DNA of 64,000 bases from Draconibacterium mangrovi_A (lineage in GTDB: Bacteria; Bacteroidota; Bacteroidia; Bacteroidales; Prolixibacteraceae), in the NCBI RefSeq assembly GCF_037646455.1, contig NZ_JBBIXN010000001.1, positions 1 to 64,000 on the forward strand, read 5' to 3'. The notes beneath the pieces are model-generated. The model searched no databases. It saw only the letters and a list, made by a program, of their open reading frames with translations, and was not told the origin of the DNA. The position numbers and the translations under genes are program-made. Every line of letters begins with the position of its first letter. Positions within the stretch are counted from its first letter, which is position 1. Shown here piece after piece: positions 8,278 to 17,117 of this stretch.

Positions 8278-9746
8278 TGTGTTTCGTATATCGTTAGTTT
8301 CTGACCAATCTGAATTTTTCGCGCATCACTGATCCCGTTCCAGTACAAAATGGCTTCAGGTGTTACCCCCTCGTATTTTTTGGCGATAACATAAGGCGAT
8401 TCACCACTTTTTACCACATGCTCAATTTTTTTAGCTGATTCCGGGATAGCGTACACCTTTGCCACCGCAGCATTTGTTGACGTCGCAGTTGGCTCAGGAA
8501 ACAGGTTTCGGTAATAATCGACCTTGTCGTCATCCACAAAAATATCAAGCCTAGCTCCGGCCCTGATCTTTCGTTCGTTGTAAATGTTGTTCCAATACTT
8601 TAAATCGGCCACCCTGACATCAAAATCTTCGGCAATAAATCCGAGTACGTCACCGGTTTTTATGGTGTATTTGATCTTTGTTTTGCCCTCGATTTCCAGG
8701 TCCTTTACTTTTTCTCCAAGGTACTGACGGTTCGGTGCCGGCGAGTATTCAATCCGTTGAGCCACCACTTCGAATAAAGTGGAATCGAAAGCATTAAAAA
8801 CAGAATCCTCCCAAATTACATAGTCATCTTTTTTCCCGGCTGGCAGCAGCAATCCCGACCGCCGTTCATCTCCCGGAACAATGAAGTAAGTGTACTGCGG
8901 ATTTAGTTCCTTCAAAGTATTCATTGGAATATTCAGCACTTGTGAAACCTGCTGAAAATGCAGTTTTTGCCGAACAAATACCGTGTCTGTTTTTGGTGTT
9001 GCTGTTTTAGGTACTTTCACATGATCCAGAAAAACCATTACTGCCTGGTAAGCAGCCAGGTTCTCGCTCACCCGGTCCGGCAAAACAGCAAGCAAATCGT
9101 TTGTCGAAACATTTTGTCCCACTCTCGCCTGCGCGTTTCTGAAAGTTACATTTCCGGCCAAATAAGCCAGAACGGCATTTTCAACCGAGCCAAACAACCC
9201 CTTATTTTTTTGAACTTGATCAGCAAAAGCCCGGGTAGCCTTCACCGGATCGAAACGTTCATCCACCAGACGATTCACCAATAGCCCGTTCAATATTCCC
9301 TGTAAATGTGTCAACTGCCAGATACCGGCTCTTTTATCAGCGCCAACTGCTTTTGTATTCATGGCCGACAGTGCAGGTGCCAGGTATTTTAACTCAATCG
9401 GAAGGTTCGCCTTCTTCAATACCGATTCGAAATAATTCGCTTCGTTCAAAAAGCGCGTTACCAGTAGTTCTTTTTCTGATTCCGGTAAGCTTATCAAAAA
9501 ACCATAGAACTTTTGGGTAAGAGGAAGTTCCTGCATAAACAAAGTCTTATCAAGCGCTTTGAATTCATCAGCAAAAACAACATCAGCGACAGCAAGCTCC
9601 TGAGCACTTTCGGAAGAATAGAAGTTCTTTTCTGAAAGGTTACGGGTAAAGTTTTGAAGCGTAAAGTCTGAAATCGTATCAGGTTGCGATCGGCTTACTG
9701 CAGGCAAAAACAGAAGTAACAAAAGATATTTTAAATAGCTTTTCAA
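8274..9746 (-). CDS. LysM protein with a degenerate MltD-like transglycosylase domain
   Basis: Secreted peptidoglycan-binding protein, first gene of the acetylation operon. A signal peptide covers about 1-20. An MltD-like SLT fold spans about 75-200: LPIELKYLAPALSAMNTKAV followed by AGIWQL matches the family pattern, but the position that holds the catalytic Glu in active enzymes (…PxIESxLNP…) is Leu126, and the preceding Pro and following Pro are also replaced. A LysM-like segment follows (about 255-305), then two clear C-terminal LysM repeats (about 355-402 and 442-488). I infer a non-catalytic wall-binding scaffold that positions the acetylation enzymes. Fold call is firm; loss of catalysis follows from the missing Glu. 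Confidence 0.8.
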   Translation of the reverse strand: MKSYLKYLLLLLFLPAVSRSQPDTISDFTLQNFTRNLSEKNFYSSESAQELAVADVVFADEFKALDKTLFMQELPLTQKFYGFLISLPESEKELLVTRFLNEANYFESVLKKANLPIELKYLAPALSAMNTKAVGADKRAGIWQLTHLQGILNGLLVNRLVDERFDPVKATRAFADQVQKNKGLFGSVENAVLAYLAGNVTFRNAQARVGQNVSTNDLLAVLPDRVSENLAAYQAVMVFLDHVKVPKTATPKTDTVFVRQKLHFQQVSQVLNIPMNTLKELNPQYTYFIVPGDERRSGLLLPAGKKDDYVIWEDSVFNAFDSTLFEVVAQRIEYSPAPNRQYLGEKVKDLEIEGKTKIKYTIKTGDVLGFIAEDFDVRVADLKYWNNIYNERKIRAGARLDIFVDDDKVDYYRNLFPEPTATSTNAAVAKVYAIPESAKKIEHVVKSGESPYVIAKKYEGVTPEAILYWNGISDARKIQIGQKLTIYETQ

Positions 9747-10089
9747 TCCGATAGAACCTTTATTTAAGTTGATCTAATTAACGTTCTCAAGTCGGCAAAA
9801 ATAGGAAATGATATGTAAAACATACCGACAGCCGAGTGTAATTTTTGAACATTGATCACTAATTTCAGCTATAAATCCTGTAAATCGTCGTATAGAATTC
9901 ACATCAAAATATTGTTCCAATATTGAGACTCACCCTGATTGTGCCTTCGACACAATCGTCCCTCTCTAGGAATAGCTACCCTTTATACACATCTTTTTAA
10001 AAATTGCCGAACACTATTATTTCGTCCGGGACTACGAATAATCACAATGTAACTTTCTTCGCCGGACGATTCAAATCACATTTTCCTGA

Positions 10090-10128
10090 CCCAGGGCGAC
10101 GTAATTCGTTGAATTACTTTGCCCTGGG
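10090..10128. repeat. REP-like nested hairpin 1
   Basis: CCCAGGGC at 10090-10097 pairs with GCCCTGGG at 10121-10128. Inside, GTAATTC (10101-10107) pairs with GAATTAC (10111-10117). Both stems are perfect. Confidence 0.8.
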
Positions 10129-10215
10129 CTATAATAAAAAGCACTTTCAGCGCTCTTTTTATACTATAACCCAACAGAAAATATGTCATAGGGCTGAAAG
10201 TCCATACTAATTTAG

Positions 10216-10260
10216 CCCCGGGCAAACGAACCGCCGTAAGGCGGAAAGTGTCGCCCGGGG
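10216..10260. repeat. REP-like nested hairpin 2
   Basis: CCCCGGGC at 10216-10223 pairs with GCCCGGGG at 10253-10260. Inside, CCGCC (10231-10235) pairs with GGCGG (10240-10244) around a GTAA loop. It is much more GC-rich than the surrounding DNA. Confidence 0.8.
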
Positions 10261-10534
10261 TTAATGATAAGCATTAGAACAGGCGCAAATGCAAAAACAA
10301 ATTGAAAATGAAACCTATCATGCGCCTCATATAGAAACCTTCTTTTCAGAAATTGAGCGTAAAATATTTGTGTATTAAGGGTAGCTAGGCATTGAGAGGG
10401 AAATGAGGGAGAGTAAATGTTCAGGATAAAACTTTCATTCCTGTAGTGATTTCCGATAATCAAGGATGTTTTATACATTACCGTCATAAACTTTCTTAAT
10501 CGTTCTGAGGTTTTAATACCAAGACAGCACAACA

Positions 10535-11965
10535 ATGAAGATACTTTTGACCGGTGTTACCGGATATGTTGGAAAAAGACTCCTGCCCGTTCTGATTGAA
10601 AAAGGACACGAGGTGATTTGTTGTGTGCGGGAGAAACGCAGACTAACGCTTCACCGGCCACTTCTCGAAAAGATAAAGGTGATCGAGATCGATTTTTTAG
10701 ATGATGTGGAACCGGGGATCATACCCGAGGATATCGATGCCGCTTACTATTTGATCCATTCAATGTCGACCTCGCAGGATAAATTTGATGCGCTGGAAAC
10801 CCTGACCGCTCAAAACTTCAGAAAACATCTCGAAGCAACGTCGGTTAAACAGGTCATTTATTTAAGTGGTATTTCCAATCACGGACAACTTTCAAAACAC
10901 TTGCGTTCGCGCAGAAAAGTGGAAGATTATTTGCGCAGCGAGCACTATCAGTTAACCGTATTACGAGCCGGAATTATTGTCGGTTCGGGAAGTGCATCGT
11001 TTGAAATGATCCGTGATATTGTGGAGAAACTTCCGATCATGGTCACGCCCAAATGGATACTTACCGCCACTCAACCCATTGCCATCCGCGATGTGGTCCA
11101 GTTTTTAGCGAGAGTTCTGGGACACGAACAGTGTTACAACCGTACCTTTGATATTGGCGGACCCGAAATTCTCACCTATAAGGATATGATGCTGCAATAT
11201 GCCGAAATGAGAAAACTCAAAAGGCGGATCTACACTACTTCATTGATTTCCCCAAAAGTGTCTTCCTACTGGTTATTCTTTATCACTTCGGTTTCGTATA
11301 AACTTGCGATCAGTCTGGCCGATAGCATGAAAAGTGAGGTAATTTGCAAAGACAACGAACTGCAGGAAATCCTCAACATCCAGCCGATCACCTACAAAAC
11401 AGCGCTAAAATATGCGTTCCTGCGGATCAAACAAAACCTGGTGCTCAGCAGCTGGAAAGATTCGATGATCAGCAGCAGTCTGGGATTAACGCTTTCCGAT
11501 TTTATTGAAGTACCTAACTTTGGGTGCTACAAAAACACCAAAACCAGGAAGATCGCCGATGAAGACAAAGTATTGAAAAACATTTGGACAATTGGCGGAG
11601 AAAAAGGGTACTATTATGCCAACTGGTTGTGGAAGATCAGGGGCTGGTTCGACATGCTTTTTGGCGGAGTTGGATTGCGCAGGGGTCGAAAACTACCCTC
11701 GGAGATCAGTACCGGCGATGCGCTCGACTTTTGGCGCGTGTTGTATGCCAGCCGCGAAAAGAAACGCCTGTTGCTTTTTGCCGAGATGAAACTTCCCGGC
11801 GAAGCCTGGCTCGAATTTAAGATCGACGAAAACAATGTGTTGCATCAAACGGCTACTTTCCGGCCACGCGGTATCTGGGGGCGTTTGTACTGGATCGCCA
11901 CTTCCCCCTTCCATTTTTTTATTTTCGATGGCATGATAAAAAATATCGCGACACAGGAAGCGTAA
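10535..11965 (+). CDS. SDR-family NAD(P)-binding protein with C-terminal DUF2867
   Basis: Probable NAD(P)-dependent oxidoreductase or epimerase-like protein in the cytoplasm. The Rossmann nucleotide-binding motif TGVTGYVGKR lies at residues 6-15. The atypical-SDR body (NmrA/NAD(P)H-binding type) runs to about 300, with the segment AYYLIHSMS in the active-site region. Residues from about 320 to 476 fit DUF2867 (GEAWLEFKI and FRPRGIWGRLYW near the end). This two-domain layout at about 480 residues is usual for the family, whose substrate is unknown to me. It stands alone on the plus strand. Confidence 0.82.
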   Translation: MKILLTGVTGYVGKRLLPVLIEKGHEVICCVREKRRLTLHRPLLEKIKVIEIDFLDDVEPGIIPEDIDAAYYLIHSMSTSQDKFDALETLTAQNFRKHLEATSVKQVIYLSGISNHGQLSKHLRSRRKVEDYLRSEHYQLTVLRAGIIVGSGSASFEMIRDIVEKLPIMVTPKWILTATQPIAIRDVVQFLARVLGHEQCYNRTFDIGGPEILTYKDMMLQYAEMRKLKRRIYTTSLISPKVSSYWLFFITSVSYKLAISLADSMKSEVICKDNELQEILNIQPITYKTALKYAFLRIKQNLVLSSWKDSMISSSLGLTLSDFIEVPNFGCYKNTKTRKIADEDKVLKNIWTIGGEKGYYYANWLWKIRGWFDMLFGGVGLRRGRKLPSEISTGDALDFWRVLYASREKKRLLLFAEMKLPGEAWLEFKIDENNVLHQTATFRPRGIWGRLYWIATSPFHFFIFDGMIKNIATQEA

Positions 11966-12169
11966 GTTATTATGCTTCAGCGTGAGGAGCGGGCGCAAGA
12001 GATTGCTTCGCCTCCTTCGTCGTCTCCCTCCGCTGGTACGGCACGATAATTAACGGGATGTAATCCGTACCTCAGCCAAGGGCTGACAGTTTGTTGATTT
12101 CAATTTTACCGAATTGCGCCGAAGGCATCCCTACGAGACACACCGATTGCCGCTTTTTACTTGTCAATT

Positions 12170-12658
12170 TTAGTTTTTCGCTTCAAGTTGATTGTTCAAA
12201 CTTAGTGCATCAGGAAAACCCCATTGCTCAGCTATTTTACCGTTTGCTATTCTGTAAATAGCAGTTTCATAAATGGTAACTTTCTTTCCAGTTGGGTCAA
12301 GTCCATTAAAAGATCCCAGTTGAGTTCCTGTAGATTTAAATCTTGTTACCACCTTGTCGCCTTCGCTTATCATATCAACTATTTCTTCATTCCAGTCGGG
12401 AAAGGATTTTCTATGACTTGTAATAGCACTATTTGCTCCTTCAATTCCTTTCCACTCAATTCCGTCTATAAAGTGGCAGACAAAATCTGGTGCTAATATT
12501 TTGTCTAATTCATTCACCTGTCCGTTACTCCAAACTTCATGATATTTTTTTACAACATCACGATTTGCGTCCAGCTTAGTTTGTTGTGTATTTGAACAAC
12601 AACTGTAAAAAAGTATACTTGCTGTAAGAAGCAAAATTGAGAAGAAAGATTTTTTCAT
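12170..12658 (-). CDS. SnoaL/ester-cyclase-like NTF2-fold lipoprotein
   Basis: Small exported protein of 162 residues. The N-terminus ends in a lipobox-like FYSCCS (Cys20/21). The rest fits the SnoaL-like polyketide-cyclase fold: KYHEVWSNGQVNELDKILAPD near residues 39-59, then DWNEEIVDMISEGDKVVTRF and the terminal IAEQWGFPDAL. Members of this fold bind or isomerise small molecules; no specific substrate can be given. It lies 23 nt downstream of the GH127-like gene on the same strand, so the two may be co-transcribed. Confidence 0.75.
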   Translation of the reverse strand: MKKSFFSILLLTASILFYSCCSNTQQTKLDANRDVVKKYHEVWSNGQVNELDKILAPDFVCHFIDGIEWKGIEGANSAITSHRKSFPDWNEEIVDMISEGDKVVTRFKSTGTQLGSFNGLDPTGKKVTIYETAIYRIANGKIAEQWGFPDALSLNNQLEAKN

Positions 12659-12681
12659 TTGAGTTTTTATTTAATTGTTTA

Positions 12682-15381
12682 TCATTCCGCTTTTATCCAG
12701 ACCATAGACCTTGAATGTTCGGGATGTTCACCTTCCGGGATCCTGTTATTCCTCGCGTAGTATGGAATTGCGACAAGAGGAGTTCCATCTTCCCATGTTC
12801 CTTCAAGGGTCATTATTCCGCCCAGCAGGTTTTCTCTCCATACCGGGGTCAGGCTTTCATCACTTATCTTCCTATCTATATTCTCCTGGTCAGCTTCTTC
12901 AACGTTGTAGATCAGTGGGCCATATCTTAAAGCAACCCTGCCACTATCGGCAAGAATTCTCTCATCCGCAACTATTCGCTGAACGTCCATTGGAAGGGTG
13001 AAACTTACTTTGTCTCCTTTTTCCCACTCCCTCCTGATCACTGCATAACCGTTATTAATTTCCGGGGTAATTTCCTCACCATTCAGCGTAAGTGATTCAA
13101 GGCCTTGCACGGCCGGTTCAGATGTATACAGAACACTGGTATGCCTGTCCGGCACCCGGATATAGAGCGCAAATTCCTTTTTCTCTGCAGGATTAACTAT
13201 TACCGACACATCCCCATTCCATGGGTAGTCTGTTTCCTGGATCATTTCCACGTCCATTCCTGCTACGTTTTCGACCCTGATCTTACTTCCAATAAAGAGG
13301 TTCATGTAAATAGCATCCGGACTTTTTACATAGGTCCAGGTAGGAACCATCAACAATGTCCTTGGAATATTTCCAACACAGCACGGACAAACATGCCAGA
13401 GATACCGCGAATAATTCGAAACCAGCGGATTTGTATAGTAGAAATTTTCACCTTCCACGTCGAGCGAACCTAATAAGGCATTGTACATGGTTTCTTCGTA
13501 AAGATCCGCATATTTCGCATCGTGGTATGCCAGGTTCATTTTATACTGGAAGAAGATAAGTCCGCAACTTGAACAGGACTCACAATAGGCATTATTACGA
13601 AGCGAATAATTAGGACCAAATCCTTCCGAAGTTTCTCCGCTTCCAACACCACCGGTTACATAATACTTTTTATTCACCATATTATCCCACAACGACATCA
13701 CGGCACTCTGGTAATCAATATCACCGGTCTCTGCTGCTACATCAGCCATTCCCGAGTAATTATAAACGGCTCTAACGGCATGACCAACTGCTTCATACTG
13801 TTGTGTTACTGGAAGATGACTCTGATCGTATTCATTACCGCCTTCGCGGCTGTCAAGAAGAAATTTTGCAAGTTTGATGTAGTCGTCCCCACGGCCATTA
13901 CCTTCCATATCGTTCACAAAACGACCGAAGCGTACCAAAGCCTGTTCCATTTCCTGGTGACCATCGAACCACGGCTTTTTATCCGGTCCGATATTATCTA
14001 CCCAGCAATCGGCCAGTTTTTTTGCAGCATCATAAAGTCGTGTATCGGTTCCTTCAGTGAGAGTGTAGTGATTGATGGCAGACTCGATAAAATAACCTGC
14101 GACGTAACCCTCATGGTTTCCACGTTGTGCGGGAGACCATCTTTCCTTCCATCGGGTAGTATCACGTAATGTAAAAGCTGTTTGCAGGTATCCGTCCGGC
14201 TCCTGTGCCGCAAGTATAACTGGTATCCACTTTTCAAGCGTTCCTTTCATATACTCCTGGGCTGCCAGGATCTCTTTGTCACCCCGTGCATCAACCATCA
14301 GTGCAATACACATCGATTCGATTGTCTGGTGCACCCATGCATTCGAGAATACATAACCAAGGTGTTTTCCGTGAGGCTCGCCGCGAAGTGCTTTTGCTGC
14401 CTCTATAAAATTATCCAGACCACCCTGTCCCTGCTCAAGGTCTGTGCTTTCGATCATCCTGATGCAATGAGGGATCCAGTTAACGATAATAGATTTTGTC
14501 CTGGTATTCCACATCGGATTATCGATACTGTATTTTTTTGTATACACGACATCCAGCCTGTCCTTTGGAGGAAGTTCATGCACCCGTACAATAAGCTGCG
14601 ATGTGCTGCTTGATTTGCCGTCTTTGGCTGTTAACGAAAGCACATATTCACCCGTTTTTGAAAAGCTTGCCGTACCCCTGACAGAATCCGGATCACTAAA
14701 ACTTACTTTTCCCGGACCACTGACTTTTTTCCATTTCAACTTATCCAGGGCATCAACCACCTTCACATCGCCCGACAGCCAGGTCTTACCGCCGATCATC
14801 ACATCCCGGTCGCCACCTGCGTCGATAACGGGTGGATAGTTAGGTGCGTCGCTGCTGGCATACACCTTCCATTCCATAACATTCATCGGAAGAAAGATCG
14901 AAGAATCCACCTCAAGCCTTAGTTTGTCAGTCTCCACGGCGTCGAAAGTAGTTGTGTTGTAATTCCCGGCCTCCAGGCCCAATCCCTGCACATTAGGTAC
15001 TTCAACGAACTCCGATCCATTCCAGTAAGTAATGCGGTATGCCTCCGGCAAAGGAATAACCTCATAGTAATCCCACAGGAACAAATCCACCGCAGATGTC
15101 TTAATTGTATGATCCCAGTTGTATTCAATCCACTGGGGAGTTGCCGGCATTCGTCTTCTCCTTCCCTGTCTGGGTCTCCACCTGCTTGAATCAGTGGGTG
15201 TCAGGCCGTCATTCAATCCTTCAAGGCGCGACATATACCGAAAGGAACCATTGGCAGTGGCAATATTTGCCAGGTTCCTCGGACCATCTGAATTACGTTT
15301 TTCCGAACAGGAAACTGTAATAATCAGAATAAGCAATAATACCGGTAGTAATTTTAAATAATGTTTGTTACGTGGTTTCAT
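12682..15381 (-). CDS. GH127-like glycosidase with N-terminal binding and PKD-like domains
   Basis: Exported glycosidase of the DUF1680 / beta-L-arabinofuranosidase clan. A signal or lipoprotein peptide ends near VSCSEK (Cys25). An F5/8-type-like carbohydrate-binding region covers about 35-180 and a PKD-like domain about 185-268 (ANYPPVIDAGGD…KDGKSSS). The catalytic domain follows from about 275. The zinc/cysteine site of GH127 can be traced: E601-S-C603, then C-P-C667-C668, matching the Glu plus three Cys arrangement in which a Cys acts as nucleophile. Two extra Cys (C-E-S-C-S-S-C) crowd the first motif. Substrate is probably an arabinofuranoside or similar residue, but related GH families share this fold, so specificity is open. 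Confidence 0.82.
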   Translation of the reverse strand: MKPRNKHYLKLLPVLLLILIITVSCSEKRNSDGPRNLANIATANGSFRYMSRLEGLNDGLTPTDSSRWRPRQGRRRRMPATPQWIEYNWDHTIKTSAVDLFLWDYYEVIPLPEAYRITYWNGSEFVEVPNVQGLGLEAGNYNTTTFDAVETDKLRLEVDSSIFLPMNVMEWKVYASSDAPNYPPVIDAGGDRDVMIGGKTWLSGDVKVVDALDKLKWKKVSGPGKVSFSDPDSVRGTASFSKTGEYVLSLTAKDGKSSSTSQLIVRVHELPPKDRLDVVYTKKYSIDNPMWNTRTKSIIVNWIPHCIRMIESTDLEQGQGGLDNFIEAAKALRGEPHGKHLGYVFSNAWVHQTIESMCIALMVDARGDKEILAAQEYMKGTLEKWIPVILAAQEPDGYLQTAFTLRDTTRWKERWSPAQRGNHEGYVAGYFIESAINHYTLTEGTDTRLYDAAKKLADCWVDNIGPDKKPWFDGHQEMEQALVRFGRFVNDMEGNGRGDDYIKLAKFLLDSREGGNEYDQSHLPVTQQYEAVGHAVRAVYNYSGMADVAAETGDIDYQSAVMSLWDNMVNKKYYVTGGVGSGETSEGFGPNYSLRNNAYCESCSSCGLIFFQYKMNLAYHDAKYADLYEETMYNALLGSLDVEGENFYYTNPLVSNYSRYLWHVCPCCVGNIPRTLLMVPTWTYVKSPDAIYMNLFIGSKIRVENVAGMDVEMIQETDYPWNGDVSVIVNPAEKKEFALYIRVPDRHTSVLYTSEPAVQGLESLTLNGEEITPEINNGYAVIRREWEKGDKVSFTLPMDVQRIVADERILADSGRVALRYGPLIYNVEEADQENIDRKISDESLTPVWRENLLGGIMTLEGTWEDGTPLVAIPYYARNNRIPEGEHPEHSRSMVWIKAE

Positions 15382-15480
15382 ATTGGTAAGAATTAGGTTT
15401 AATACTTTATATAGGTGTAACCCTAAGGTTTAGCTGTATACTCATCGTATCACGGATATGAAAATGTTAGCTTTGTACAT

Positions 15481-15726
15481 TCAGTACAAACCCGTTGTTA
15501 GCTTACGATTACTTTGGGCATTCGTAAGTTGAACAATGAAGATAAATATTATAATTAGTATTTGATGATGATTTATACACCAATTGTACACTGGTGGATG
15601 ATATTGCTTGAAGTAATTTATTTTTTTTGATGATTTTTCTAATTGTCTTTTAACTTCATCAACAGATTCCTTTAAAACCTTCTTTACTTGTTCAAATGAT
15701 TTATCCGGATGGTTATTCCAATCCAT
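15481..15726 (-). CDS. Small hypothetical protein with C-terminal membrane helix
   Basis: I do not recognise it. With the start at 15726 it is 81 residues: a charged, probably helical segment rich in Lys, Glu and Val (about 10-35), then a hydrophobic stretch of Ile and Phe (about 56-68) and a short polar tail. A longer start at 15795 would place 23 unlike residues in a hairpin, so I reject it. Coding status is uncertain: no relatives known to me and no clear ribosome-binding site. Confidence 0.35.
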   Translation of the reverse strand: MDWNNHPDKSFEQVKKVLKESVDEVKRQLEKSSKKINYFKQYHPPVYNWCINHHQILIIIFIFIVQLTNAQSNRKLTTGLY

Positions 15727-15759
15727 AAATCTAAGATTAACAACTCTTCCAATTACCTG

Positions 15760-15826
15760 CAACGGCTTGCGGTATAAAATCGTTGCGCATTTCAAAGCTC
15801 AAACTTATCAGCCAGCTAAGCCGTTG
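15760..15826. repeat. Inverted repeat upstream of the small ORF
   Basis: CAACGGCTT at 15760-15768 and AAGCCGTTG at 15818-15826 are perfect 9-bp arms around 49 nt. It lies between two small minus-strand ORFs. With the terminal palindrome at 15472-15490 (TTTGTAC and GTACAAA around ATTCA), it makes the region look like a small inserted module. Confidence 0.5.
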
Positions 15827-15902
15827 ATTAAATGTTGTTTAGTTCATATATAGCACTATCCGCGCAATGTTTTATGACCGCGTGTTGTGCGTTCGTGCTT
15901 TT

Positions 15903-16442
15903 TTAATTTATTGTTGAAGCGATCAGTCCCAAAGTACATAAAATGATTATAATTGAGACTAAAATTATTGATAGGACATTCCAAAGCTTTTTTGGTTTCT
16001 TATACCAGTAAAACACGAGCAATGAGAATAACAAAGTCTGGGGTAATACTTCAAAATATCCTTTCAATTGAGATATCACTGGAATTTTAGTGTAAATCAG
16101 TCCTTCAATAGAACCAGGAGAGGGTCCAGTTGTTGATAATATACACAAACCAACTATTAATCCCCATAATTTCAGCCATCCATATCTTTTATAAAGAAAA
16201 TTATCCTTAAAAAACCAAAGTACTATTGAAAAGACTAATCCTCTGAATATCTGCAAAACAGGGCCGACAGCTACCCAAGAAGAATCAATTGGTTTCATCA
16301 AATAAGACAAAGGGGGATTTTCAAAAACCTCTTTATAATTAAGTATGGAGGCAGCTATGATTCCCATAATAAAATAGGTAATCATATGTGATGATGATAT
16401 TCTCCAAAAGAAACTGCCAAATTTCAAATTATTGTTTTCCAT
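15903..16442 (-). CDS. Hypothetical integral membrane protein
   Basis: I do not recognise the family. The 179 residues contain about five hydrophobic segments (about 18-36, 62-78, 90-105, 135-146 and 155-177) separated by short polar loops, and no signal cleavage site. The region is AT-richer than the flanking genes. It shares strand and neighbourhood with the small ORF at 15481-15726, and both are bordered by short sequences with CGCACAAC (near 15890 and 16495). It may be a recently acquired small gene. Confidence 0.55.
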   Translation of the reverse strand: MENNNLKFGSFFWRISSSHMITYFIMGIIAASILNYKEVFENPPLSYLMKPIDSSWVAVGPVLQIFRGLVFSIVLWFFKDNFLYKRYGWLKLWGLIVGLCILSTTGPSPGSIEGLIYTKIPVISQLKGYFEVLPQTLLFSLLVFYWYKKPKKLWNVLSIILVSIIIILCTLGLIASTIN

Positions 16443-17054
16443 TTTTTGATTCCTTTCTAATTAAAGTCTTGTAATATTCTTTTTGAGTATGGCGCACAAC
16501 GTGTGTGGAATCCAAAACATTGGGTTATATCTTTATTCTAAGGTTGGGTTTTACGCCCAATTTGGGGAGATAAACCAACTTTTATGATTTTTAAGGGAGG
16601 GAGTGTTTTCATTAGAGCGGTCTTAGTTTTTAGTTTTCCCGAAGATAAAAAAGAATTATGTTTTGTTCAACAGAATAACTAATTGTTTTATAAACAAAGA
16701 CTTAAAAACGATCGCCAAAGCAGTATTACCGCGGTTTTCGCAAGCAGGTAACAGGCTTGCAGCATTTGGGGAGAAGGTTAATTCCTCATTGCTGAAGGGC
16801 AATTCCACCTTGCTTCATAGATATTCTCTAACTCCGAAACACTATTCCAAAGGGAATATCTATGATTCCAAAGGGAATTGAGCCAATTCCACGTCGCCGC
16901 AGGATAATTCCATGTTGCTTAATAGAAATTCCCTAATCCCGAAGAGCAATTCCTTAGAGAATATCTATGATTCCCTTAGGAAGGAAGGTAATTCCCTTAG
17001 GGAGCGAAGTAAAAAAACGAGACAATGTTGAAAGTTAAGCCAATTCTCAGTTCC
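16443..17054. other. Gene-free stretch with AATTCC-rich degenerate repeats
   Basis: No gene is supported. The left part (to about 16780) shows nothing clear. From 16780 on, the DNA consists of short AATTCC-headed units described separately. The 72-codon open frame over this repeat looks accidental. Confidence 0.6.
16801..16985. repeat. Two-copy 105-nt-offset repeat with internal palindrome
   Basis: Two copies of about 80 bp begin at 16801 and 16906 with AATTCC. They share TTGCTT, the AT-rich AATA/TAG…CTAA-TCCGAA core and the closing GAATATCTATGATTCC. In the first copy CATAGATATTC (16816-16826) and GAATATCTATG (16854-16864) are a perfect 11-bp inverted repeat; the second copy keeps most of it. 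Shorter AATTCC units precede each copy. Confidence 0.7.
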
Positions 17055-17087
17055 AGACCTTGAAGGTTTTTGAAACCTTCAAGGTCT
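17055..17087. terminator. Perfect 15-bp hairpin, terminator-like
   Basis: AGACCTTGAAGGTTT (17055-17069) pairs perfectly with 17073-17087 around a TTG loop. I have the impression that similar AAGGTTT/AAACCTT palindromes are repeated in other Bacteroidota; a genome search would confirm it. It lies about 80 nt beyond the end of the peptidase gene. Confidence 0.6.
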
Positions 17088-17117
17088 ATGTTTTAATCGG
17101 AATCGGCTTAATAAAAA

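Larger units (their letters stand above)
9960..10400. mobile_element. 441-bp non-coding element with terminal inverted repeats and REP-like hairpins
   Basis: The 788-bp gap between the LysM gene and the SDR gene contains no credible gene. Instead 32-nt imperfect inverted repeats at 9960-9991 and 10369-10400 (both containing TAGCTACCCTT on one strand, and ending at TACACA) enclose two strong nested hairpins: 10090-10128 (8-bp CCCAGGGC outer stem, 7-bp GTAATTC inner stem) and 10216-10260 (8-bp CCCCGGGC outer stem, 5-bp CCGCC inner stem). This is the look of a MITE or a REP cluster moved by a transposase in trans. No transposase gene is present. Confidence 0.65.

Noticed and set aside
10004..10210. 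68-codon plus-strand ORF
   Set aside because: It runs through the hairpins of the repeat element and has no protein-like composition.
15760..15826. Possible integron attC site
   Set aside because: The arms do not match the RYYYAAC/GTTRRRY core sites, there is no integrase and no array of such sites.
16663..16881. 72-codon plus-strand ORF
   Set aside because: It is formed by the AATTCC repeat units and ends inside a repeat copy.
16801..16985. Possible CRISPR repeats
   Set aside because: There are only two long imperfect copies, without uniform spacers or cas genes.
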